DNA of 64,000 nt from Mortierella sp. BCC40632. Its lineage: Eukaryota > Mortierellomycota > Mortierellomycetes > Mortierellales > Mortierellaceae. Below the pieces are notes generated by a model that was given only the letters and a program-made list of their open reading frames with translations, did not search any database and was not told where the DNA came from. Shown here piece after piece: positions 56,104-64,000 of this stretch (position 1 is the stretch's first letter; every line of letters starts with the position of its first letter). The DNA lies in contig WAEK01000023.1 in assembly GCA_011634665.1 (NCBI GenBank), positions 434,001 through 498,000 on the forward strand, read 5' to 3'. Made by a program: the position numbers and the translations under genes.

Positions 56104-57924
56104 ATGTCTCAACCTCATCCAGACAACGAGGATACGGTTGTCAGAATGCCCGACTTCCAAAAAGAGACCGCTGAAAATACCACTCCATACACGGAGGAGT
56201 CTGTACCTTCAGTAAAACAACTGTCGCGCCTTGAAAGCATCCGCGAGTCCATGAAGCCTGCACTCCTTTACGTCGTCTCCACTGCGCAGTTCCTCGATAT
56301 CGGTATGTATCCTTTGTCATCCATGTAGATCGGTGAATCTCCCACGCTTTGCAGACTTGATCCAACTAACACGCCCCGTTTTTTCCTTCTCTTTTTTGAC
56401 TCGTTTCTAGTGAATGGTGCTTCCGTTGCTGTGGCATTGCTTCCTATTGCAAAAGATCTCAATTTCTCCCCATCCGAAGCCATCTGGATTATCAACGCCT
56501 ATACGATTGCCTTTGCCGGTCTTCTCTTGATCTCAGGTCGCCTTGGTGATCTCTTTGGTCACCGACGCGTCTTCCTCTTTGGCCTCTTCTGGTTCGCTCT
56601 TTGGTCCCTAGTCGTCTCCTTCTCCAATTCACCTATCATGTTCGTCATGGCCAGAGTCCTCCAAGGTATGGGTGCTGCCAACACAGTGCCTTCTGCAATG
56701 GCCTTGATTGCCACCAACTATCCTCCCGGTCCTGCACGCAGCAAAGCCTTTGGAGTCTTTGGAGCCTTTGGAGGCATGGGTGCAGTCACTGGAATCTTGC
56801 TTGCCGGTGGTTTGATTTCAAGCATCGGATGGGAGTGGATCTTTAGAGTCTCTGCCATTGCTGCTTTCCTTCTTTGGCCTCTTGGTTTCCTTGCCATTCC
56901 AGTGATGCCTCCCAAGGCCGAAAAGCCCAAGATCGATTTCATTGGAGCTACCATGGCGACACTTGGAGTCACTGGAGTTGTCTTTTATATCTCTTCGGGT
57001 ATCGATTACGGTTGGGCCAGCGCCAAAACTCTTCCCGTGTTCCTTATTAGCATTGCTCTCCTGGTTGCATTTGTCTTTGTCGAGTCCAAGGTTACGGCCC
57101 CAATCATGCCTCTCCGCGTCTGGAAGTACCGCACTTTCTCAGCCTCGGTTATTTTGGCCTTTGTCCAGATGGCAATGATGCAAGGAGTCATCTTTTACTC
57201 CAACATGGTCTTCCAGGAGGTTTATGGTTGGAGCTCGATTCAGACTGCCGTCGGATTCCTCATTCACTCGTTGCTTGCCGTGGTAGTCTTCACAGCCATG
57301 GGACGGATCATGCCCCGTCTCAGACTCAAGCCCTTGATTCTCATTGGCCTTGTTCTCAGATGCGGTACAGCTATCATGTTTTCATTTGTTAACGAAAATA
57401 CGCCATACATGCGCCTTCCTTTCCCAGCCTTTGTCCTCCACGTTTTTGGCATTGGCTTCACGATGTTGCCACTCCAGGTGACAGCTGTCCGCGATGCCGA
57501 GAACAAGGATCAAGGATTGGTCGGTGCCATCTACAACACTGGTCTCCAGCTTGGTGCACCCTTTGGTCTTGCTGTCCTGAATGTCATCTCCATCTCTGCC
57601 AACGGCAACCAGCCATCAACTGGACATGGTAACCCTGCATTGATGAAGGGCTACCGAAATGCATTCTATGGTATCATTGCCTTTGGCGTGTTTGCCTTCA
57701 TCTTGACCTTGATCCTCCTGCCTTGGGACAAGCCTGCAGTTCCTGCTGCCAAGAAGCCCGAGAACGAGGACCTTGAGGTTGCCGAGTCATCTGCTCAGGA
57801 GGAGCGTATTGTCACGGTCGCTGCACCTGAGGCCGGGGAAGCTTCTGGTACTACACCTGAGAGCGATGTCAGCACAATCTCGAGCAAGCATGGATATTTG
57901 TCCGAGAAGAAACAGCAAGCTTAA
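56104..57924 (+). CDS. MFS transporter, DHA2-like drug:H+ antiporter
   Basis: Two exons, 56104-56302 and 56411-57924, encode 570 aa; the intron is 108 nt (ggtatgt...ttctag). After a 50-residue hydrophilic N-terminus come about 14 hydrophobic segments. Motif A is clear in GRLGDLFGHRRVFLFG, the helix-4 arginine motif in MARVLQGMGAANTVPSAMALI, and motif C-like glycines in GAFGGMGAVTGILLAGGLI. This set is typical of 14-helix proton antiporters that export drugs, toxins or small cations at the plasma membrane. The substrate cannot be predicted. A short acidic Ser-rich tail ends the protein. The nearby gene on the left is a Mg2+ transporter in the same orientation, with no sign of a functional link. 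Confidence 0.88.
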
Positions 57925-59308
57925 TCAATTTCATTCTCTCTTCAAGTCATGTCCAACCCTACCAAGTCTTCCTTTTTCATTTCTTCCTCAATCTACATAG
58001 CACTAGGCATTTTCATGTACCAATCTATACCTGTATAATAATAAAAAAAAAACTCCCATTAACAAATGCAATACCAGCGAGATGTCAATTTTTTTTTCTT
58101 TGAAAGTGATCCCCCCCCCCCTAACCTTCCCGCTTACCACCTTTTCCAGTCTGAAATAAAGCACGGGCCTTTTAGCTCGGGAAAAGCTTTTTCTTTTCAA
58201 TGTTGGTTGATGAGCGGGATCCTCTGAATAGCTACCCACCCTCGAGCTCCTCTTCCTCCTCCCCCTATTGAGTCTAGCGCGTGTATCGTAGGAGTGAAAG
58301 AGAGAGAATTTTAACAAATGAATACCTGTACAGAATTTTTTTTTTCTCTTTGAATGCTTCACGATGACCCAAGTCGCCAATAACAAGTGTCTCAAATGCA
58401 GAGAGACGCGTCTGCTCCCGTGTCTTCCTCGATGAAATAGGGCCACCTGACATGACCCTGCGCAGCCTAAAAAAGAAGAAAAAAAAACCCCCCCGTGTTG
58501 TTCAGAACAGAAAAAAAAATACTTCTCATTGGACACAGACGCGGCAAGGAATGTAGATCAATGAAAGCGCTCTCTCGCTTTCTCGCTTTCTCTTTAGTCT
58601 GTATGCTCTGTCAATTAACGTACCTGTCACGGCGCCTTGATGTTGATAGAGGATGTTCTAAATAGGTCCGTCTCACTCATCAAACACCCTCCCACACTTC
58701 ACAAATGGTGATGAGATAGTTTTTCCTTCCCTAGTCCTCTTTTAGGCCGACTGTGAGCGAAAAACACGGCAAAGCTTTTTTCTCCGCATTGCATACCTGT
58801 CTCCATTCAGCTCATGGAAAAAGTCGATTCTTCATTACCGTGAAAAAAAAAAAGGGTCTACGCTCCCAGGACTTGGTCAGACTTTTTTTTTTAAATAGGA
58901 TTAGAGTCCTGAGCATTTGAGTGTGGCCACTATCCATCTCATTGATTGCATGGAAAGGTTGATCCCGACTCTTTCTTATTTCTGGAGAGTCTATCGCTTG
59001 GACTGGATCACATTTCCACCAGGCAAGAAAGAAGACAAGAGAAGGGCGGGGGGTTGGCAGTCGAACTAAAAAAAGGAACGCGAGAAGAGTCTGAAGAATT
59101 AGCTTTTTTTTCCCCCTCCCTCCCTCTCCCTCTCCTCTCCTTCTCCTCTCTCTTGGTGGCTTTCCTCTCGCTATCTCTCTCTCTCACTCTGTCTGTCTTT
59201 CTGTCTCTGTCCTCTTTCCCGCATTCACTCGCGAACGGACAGGTCTATGCCGCCATTGCATCCAATCCCAGAGCAACTACTTGTCTCCAGACCTCACACT
59301 ATGCTCCG

Positions 59309-59347
<39 letters not shown>

Positions 59348-59397
59348 ATATTCTCTCTCTGGCAAAAGGGATACCTTAAACAGATAGACAGACACAG
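57925..59397. other. intergenic region right of the MFS gene
   Basis: 1.5 kb with no supported gene. The MFS 3' end carries TATAATAATAAAAAAAAA near 58033-58050, a candidate polyadenylation site. C-runs occur at 58110-58121 and 58487-58494. From 59105 onward the sequence turns into C/T repeats (CT run 59317-59343), resembling the leader of a gene starting near 59398. Confidence 0.45.
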
Positions 59398-60315
59398 ATG
59401 GACATACAACGGTCTCTCCCAAACTTCGACGCGACCAAAGATCCTCAAACCCCAAAAAAATCATCCCCACAACCTTTGGTCCACAATACAAGCAGGATCA
59501 CACCAACGCCAATCATTTTCATCACGACTCTGGTTCAAACAACTTGCTATCGATATCATCATCAAACGACCAAGATGCCGCCATTCCCGAGGTGTTACCA
59601 CCCCCAAACGACAATCACATAACGCTATCTCTGCAGAATAAAAACGCCAACCTGTCGACTTCACCTCTCACTCAACCTCCATTTCAGCTGAGGACAGCCT
59701 CAATATTGTTCGCCAGTGCCTGAGTCCAGCCAATATCCAGTCCAACATCAACAAGCCCATGGCTGCCTCTGTCTCTAGACGACCTCTTCAAGATGTAGAC
59801 CTACCCGGTCCACCCAATATGCCAGAAATAGACGACAATCACAGCATTAACAATAGAAGCTTTACCATAATCGACGATGATGACGATGAGGACAACAATT
59901 CCAACAAAGAAAACGCTCCTTCATCATCCAAGGGTATGGTCCCTCATTGGGTTGCTTCCAGGCAGCTTGCTCATCCAAGATCCCCTGCCACAGTATGAGA
60001 CTCAGTCGTCTACTTACCCTTTGAGTGATAACGACCAATCGGCACAGTTGCCCTCAGGACCCTTCAATGAACTTGGCGCCTATACACCTGTCAATGATAT
60101 CTCCAACCTCGTCTGATATCCAGCCCAACATCGACATGCCCGGTGGTGGCTTCTTTCGTCGACACCTGTTACTCCTAATATCCGCATTGAAAACGTCGAG
60201 ATGATCACTACAGCCATGGCTCACGCTGTACGTAACTGCAGCCCGATTTTTAACATCAATCATCAAACTGACTGCAGTATCAATGCCGACCCCACAATCT
60301 GCCCAGACTATCAAG
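59398..60315 (+). pseudogene. broken Asn/Ser/Pro-rich coding sequence
   Basis: A coding-like stretch moves between frames. From the ATG at 59398, MDIQRSLPNFDATKDPQTPKK reaches an A7 run; continuing one frame over gives IIPTTFGPQYKQDHTNANH and on to a stop near 59722. A third frame carries STSISAEDSLNIVRQCLSP, SNINKPMAASVSRRPLQDVDLPGPPN and an Asp-rich block. Another frame resumes with LPQYETQSSTYPLSDNDQ and NELGAYTPVNDISNLV, and a last one with SSTPVTPNIRIENVEMITT to about 60315. No domain is recognised. The composition (Asn/Ser/Pro/Asp-rich) resembles disordered fungal regulators. Either several small indels have accumulated or introns were missed; no clean GT-AG set restores one frame. Confidence 0.45.
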
Positions 60316-60437
60316 ACTGACCAACAACCTAACCAGACTATCGGTGATCTCCTCCAACAAGCTCCTGTAGTACTGTAGTGTAGTAAATGCACTTGGAAGA
60401 TCTTTCAGCCTTTCGAGCCCTATTCGGGGGAGGGGGG

Positions 60438-60449
60438 TATATATAAAAG
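60438..60449 (+). promoter_or_regulatory. TATA-like element
   Basis: gtatatataaaagg directly follows a G-rich stretch and is followed by a C/T-rich run (60480-60500). That is the arrangement seen before real starts in this window, but no supported gene follows. It may belong to a decayed or short transcript. Confidence 0.35.
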
Positions 60450-60630
60450 GCACCCCTCTACAGCATTTTTATAAAGTCAATCCTCTTTTCCTCTTTCTTG
60501 ATCCGTTAGTTTGAATAATTAGCTTCCAGAGCAGGTCCGCCTATTAGTTCGCCCCGCAGGCGAGACCCTATAGCTAGATATTGACAAGTAAACACGCCTT
60601 TGTCTTTGCAGGGCGGGAGACGCCCTTTTT

Positions 60631-60634
60631 TACC

Positions 60635-60672
<38 letters not shown>

Positions 60673-60688
60673 TCCTGACTTGTCCCTC
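60631..60688 (+). repeat. dispersed repeat, copy 1
   Basis: cgccctttttta ccggactt, a T-run, then gtcctgacttgtccctc. The same order of blocks recurs at 60876-60922 with a shorter T-run and a few substitutions. Confidence 0.65.
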
Positions 60689-60875
60689 GTGTGATGTGAA
60701 TGAGCTTAGCTCGAGGAGACGCCTCGATAGGGGTGATCATGGTAATGGAAGAGGGTGGCAAAGGGAAAGTAGGAAGCTAGATCTAACGTAAGTACTATGA
60801 GGTGCACGTGTCCAAGGTACTGTTCCTTTGATATGAACCTCCCGCCATAGATTCCAAGTCGAACACCTCGCACCC

Positions 60876-60922
60876 ACCCTTTTTTGCCAGACTTTTTTTT
60901 TTTTTGTCCTGACTTGTCCCTC
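60876..60922 (+). repeat. dispersed repeat, copy 2
   Basis: Second copy of the unit at 60631-60688: ccctttttt gccagact, a 13-T run, gtcctgacttgtccctc. Both copies share orientation and lie 245 bases apart. Confidence 0.65.
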
Positions 60923-61049
60923 ACATCTTTTTTATCTTACCTATTAGGACAAGAATGGATTGTAGCTGTGGGATGTTTTTTCGATTGCAAGTTTAGCATG
61001 TACTTTTTCGGGACCATCGTGAGTAATGGATTTTTTTTATTTTCGTTTG

Positions 61050-61579
61050 CTACTGCAGAATAACCATCATAAAAGTCATAATGCACAAAAAGGGGAGCAT
61101 AGCAGTGGATGACGCTTCGTTACATGTGTTGTCACAGCTAATGACAGGAGGTGGTGGTAAATGTCCAGCCTCATCGGTCTTGGGGTCCTCAGGATCAGGC
61201 GGCGGAGCTTTATTAGTATTATCAGCAACTTATCCGAGATCTAAACCTCTGCTAACGGCGGCGCCACTACCATAAAAAAAAAAAAAAACCGTTTTGTGTT
61301 TAGATCAAGTTCTGTCAAATTTGAGCTCCAGAATCTAACATTTATATCACCAGAACTGTAGGACGTATCAGGGCCACTTGGATAGCCACCACAAGGAAAA
61401 TTTTTCCCATTGTACCCTATCCAAGCATGAACATCGTTACCTGGACTACTAGACCAAGGACCAGCCTGTACAGGAGGATTTGAGATAGCCGTATGTGCAG
61501 AAGAGGAAGTGGGGACATTGCAAGCAATGGGTCGTATAAGAAAAGAAAAGATCATAGGATATGTTTTTGTAAGAATCAT
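61050..61579 (-). pseudogene. remnant of a GPI-anchored LPMO-like secreted protein
   Basis: From the minus-strand ATG at 61579, a signal-peptide-like stretch ends in SSSA, and the mature chain would begin with His (HTAISNPPVQAGPW), as in lytic polysaccharide monooxygenases. The next part, HAWIGYNGKNFPCGGYPSG and SGDINVRFWSS, resembles fungal LPMO-like domains as I remember them. The frame then runs into a T-run and stops at 61241. From 61226 another frame reads a Pro-rich linker (NKAPPPDPEDPKTDEAGH), CDNTCNEASSTA and a short hydrophobic end (MLPFLCIMTFMMVILQ), as in GPI-anchor signals. Only about 65 bases separate the parts, so most of the catalytic domain is missing. The family assignment is tentative. 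Confidence 0.4.
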
Positions 61580-61796
61580 AGTCTATGTCATTTGTTACAT
61601 AGTCCAACATCGAATCGGTCTCTACAACATCTGTCAAGTAATCAAGCATCTACACTTTGACATTGTGCCATTTGTTACAGTCTTACACCGAGCCAACCAG
61701 CTCTATACACCGTATACAGATGGAACTCTACACTTTACACCACCTCAATAGCTCTCTATCGCTCCTATAAATTGAATGTACTGCCGTACAGGCAAC

Positions 61797-61827
<31 letters not shown>

Positions 61828-61869
61828 CAACCAGTTTTTTATAGCCGACAATTTCATAAATAGTAGAAA

Positions 61870-61935
<66 letters not shown>

Positions 61936-62238
61936 GGCGTGCTGCTGCGCGAAGCTTGACGGGGTTAGTCTCTACGTAGGCCAGGCGGGAAGCTTTATCT
62001 CTTTTTTCTCTCACTCTTTCTCTCTTTCTCTCTCTCTCTCTTCTCTCGCTCCCAGCAGTCCCTTTGCCGCTCGGCCGAGTCCTCCGCTTGATTGCGGAGC
62101 CTTGATCGCTCTTTCTCTCTTCTCTTTCTCTTTCGCTCTCTCCATCCTGCCTCATTGCCCATCGTTGCATTCTGCGGGTCCTCGCTGCTCTCCTCCCCCC
62201 CCTCCTCTCCTCCCTCCCTCCTCCCCCCCTTTCCTCCA
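61580..62238. other. intergenic region with CAGA array and CT-rich leader
   Basis: Contains short AT-rich DNA, a T-run (61798-61823), a CAGA tetranucleotide array and a long C/T-rich tract (62000-62238) that leads directly into the ATG at 62239. No gene is seen. Confidence 0.5.
61871..61934. repeat. (CAGA)16 microsatellite
   Basis: Sixteen uninterrupted CAGA units about 300 bases upstream of the ATG at 62239. Confidence 0.9.
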
Positions 62239-63705
62239 ATGGCCAAGAAGAAGGTTGCCGCGCGCAAGACCCGGCTTGTAAACGGTGCGTCTGTCCAACA
62301 CCACCACCGTCCTTATCCTCAGCCAGCCTCGCCCGGTTCGGACCCAGCCTCCAAAGCCGTTTCCCGTGCACCTTCTGTCGCCGCCTCTTCGCCCTCTCCT
62401 CAGCCTGTCCTCGCCAATTCTCCAGCGACCACGTCGTCCTCTGCTGCCTCGTCGCCTTCGCTCCTTCAGGGCCGTAAAAAGTCGCTCCCACGCAGGTCAC
62501 CGTCGCAGAACGACTCGACCAGGGGCATTGTCTTTTCGTTCCGTTTCCAGAATGACCCAGCCATTTCCATGTCGGTCGACATTCTGAGTTATGATCAGTA
62601 TGGCATTGACCCGAGGTGTGCTCCTAGTCCAGGGTCCATGAGCGCTCTCTCGACCACCACAGGAAGAGAGAGACGACTAGGTGCTGCTGTTGCTGCTGTT
62701 GATGCTACTACTGGCTCTTCCCACAAACCGTTGGCGGGGTCTCATGCCAATTCTATCCTGGCACCTGGTCCTCTGGCCCTTTCCTCGTCATATCAGCAAG
62801 CACAGCACCAGCCAAACCAGCAGCCAGGGATGGCCCGGAGGCATTGGTCTTGTGATCTCAGTTCATACAGAAACAACAATGTAGTCGATCTCAACCGGAA
62901 TCTGCTCATTCTCCATTTACGCAAACCAACTCTTCGTCGTGCCTGTTCAACTCCAGCGTTTGCTTCTGCGACGACAACGACAACAGGAGCGACAGTAGTG
63001 ACGGCAGCGACGACAGCGACGACAGCGACGACAGTGATAGCAGCAACGGCGAGAACAGAGGCATTAGGGGAAACAGTAGCACCGACCTCTCCCAGGATAG
63101 CGCGGCTGATAGCATCCCCTACCTCTGAGACCCCGCCACCTCTACCCGCGACACACCACCACACTCCTTTTCCCACAGCAGCCCTGAGGACAGACGTGGA
63201 CGAAGACACGAGTGGGGGCACAGGGTCAAAGAAAAGAGAACGAGCCGAATCATGGCGGTCCTCTACACCTCTACACCCATCATCGATAGCCCTATCAGCC
63301 TTGTCCCCATCATCGTCTCCCGTCTCTGTGCCGACCACACCAGCACTTTCTACCTCTCAGTCGTCTTTGTCGTCGTCTTCATCCTCCTCGATTCCCTCTA
63401 GTGTCCCTGGCTCACCAGGATCACTGTCGTCATTCACTCATTCGATATTGACAAGTGCAGGAGCAGCAGCCACCGTACCGAGCATTGTGGGGATAAATGG
63501 AAGAGCATCCGAGGCCCTGGTGCAACATAACAAGAGCAAGGAAGAGCAGCAGCAACAACAACAACAACAACAACAACAGTCGCAGGGGCCATTGCCCATG
63601 TTTTTGGACCAATTGAACACTGGTCAATCGACAAGGATCCTGAACGTTCGAGGGTTAGGTGGAGCAGCCCGAGGCCGAAGGATGCAGGTCATTCTTGTTT
63701 CATAA
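62239..63705 (+). CDS. orphan disordered protein
   Basis: One open exon of 488 aa from the ATG after a C/T-rich leader; the frame is open upstream too, but that part is pyrimidine leader. The N-terminus is basic (MAKKKVAARKTRLVNG). Long Ser/Pro/Ala and Thr/Ala-rich stretches follow, with a Gln run near the end. Only a few islands look structured: RGIVFSFRFQNDPAISMSVDILSYDQYGID, RRHWSCDLSSYRNNNVVDLNRN and the C-terminal SRILNVRGLGG-like block (actually TRILNVRGLGG) with RGRRMQVILVS. I recognise no domain. The codon-level composition and the intact length argue for a real gene, but introns could be hidden in it. Confidence 0.55.
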   Translation: MAKKKVAARKTRLVNGASVQHHHRPYPQPASPGSDPASKAVSRAPSVAASSPSPQPVLANSPATTSSSAASSPSLLQGRKKSLPRRSPSQNDSTRGIVFSFRFQNDPAISMSVDILSYDQYGIDPRCAPSPGSMSALSTTTGRERRLGAAVAAVDATTGSSHKPLAGSHANSILAPGPLALSSSYQQAQHQPNQQPGMARRHWSCDLSSYRNNNVVDLNRNLLILHLRKPTLRRACSTPAFASATTTTTGATVVTAATTATTATTVIAATARTEALGETVAPTSPRIARLIASPTSETPPPLPATHHHTPFPTAALRTDVDEDTSGGTGSKKRERAESWRSSTPLHPSSIALSALSPSSSPVSVPTTPALSTSQSSLSSSSSSSIPSSVPGSPGSLSSFTHSILTSAGAAATVPSIVGINGRASEALVQHNKSKEEQQQQQQQQQQQSQGPLPMFLDQLNTGQSTRILNVRGLGGAARGRRMQVILVS

Positions 63706-63925
63706 AGTCGGATAAAAACAGTTGATTTTATATAAATATTTTTATAAAAAAAATTGGTCCTACGTCCACGGTTGTTGGCCCTTTTTGAACGTCTCTCCAC
63801 CAAAGTTGAACGATGATTCGTCTCTTTCTTTCTTTCTCTCTTTCTCCTTCCAAATTTTATGAATTGCCTGCAGGCATTGTTTCTTTTCTTTTTGGGACTA
63901 AAGGACTTTAGGCTCCTCTGAAGAC

Positions 63926-63960
<35 letters not shown>

Positions 63961-64000
63961 TGGTCCTCATTCAACTCTTGTCTGAGGAAGGCTTACGATG
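63706..64000. other. 3' flank at the window edge
   Basis: AT-rich DNA (tatataaatatttttataaaaaaaa) after the stop, then CT and GA tracts (63929-63958). Nothing codes here as far as can be seen. Confidence 0.5.

Overview
This window looks like nuclear DNA of an early-diverging filamentous fungus, most plausibly Mortierellomycota or a related Mucoromycota lineage. The reasons are short GT-AG introns throughout, long intergenic regions full of A/T homopolymers and GA/CT microsatellites, proteins with long Ser/Gln/His-rich disordered tails, and an ATG16 that keeps the animal-type WD40 propeller. The lineage is an inference; nothing here proves the genus. There are no prokaryotic features, CRISPR arrays, rRNA genes or convincing tRNA genes.

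Layout, left to right: (1) 3-1955, the 3' part of a disordered Ser/Ala-rich protein with a possible PP1-docking motif. (2) 1956-8079, a gene-poor stretch with a duplicated 228-nt segment and a strong hairpin. (3) 8080-10970, a secreted or vacuolar 5'-nucleotidase-like metallophosphoesterase (8 exons, one of 7 nt). (4) 11796-12437 (-), an MTFP1/MTP18-like inner-mitochondrial-membrane protein. (5) 13922-16874, the ribosome-biogenesis factor Kri1 (7 exons). (6) 22462-17317 (-), a RhoGAP protein with unresolved 5' end. (7) 23917-29964, a TRP-like/ML-domain membrane protein. (8) 33348-30327 (-), ATG16 with WD40 repeats. (9) 34962-38245, an APC-family amino acid/GABA permease with an inferred 4-nt exon. 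(10) 47699-39090 (-), a large KIN4-like AMPK-related kinase with a C-terminal KA1-like region and a 2.6-kb first intron. (11) 51938-54319, a NIPA-type magnesium transporter whose frame is broken by one base. (12) 56104-57924, an MFS drug:H+ antiporter. (13) 59398-61579, a zone of broken genes and short repeats, including a GPI-anchored, LPMO-like remnant. (14) 62239-63705, an orphan disordered protein.

The intact genes are mostly conserved housekeeping or membrane functions: autophagy, ribosome assembly, mitochondrial morphology, Rho signalling, kinase signalling, and amino acid, Mg2+ and drug transport. They do not form an evident cluster or pathway. Most neighbours are divergent or tail-to-tail, and several divergent pairs are separated by 1.4-4.2 kb of simple-sequence DNA.

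The most interesting signals concern gene expression: two micro-exons (4 and 7 nt), a GC-AG intron, two ATG16 introns whose 3' ends sit in poly(T) with no visible AG, and a single-base break in the NIPA gene at a UUU AGU G heptamer that resembles known +1 frameshift sites. Exon models were built by hand from splice motifs, phase arithmetic and remembered family alignments. They need transcript evidence.
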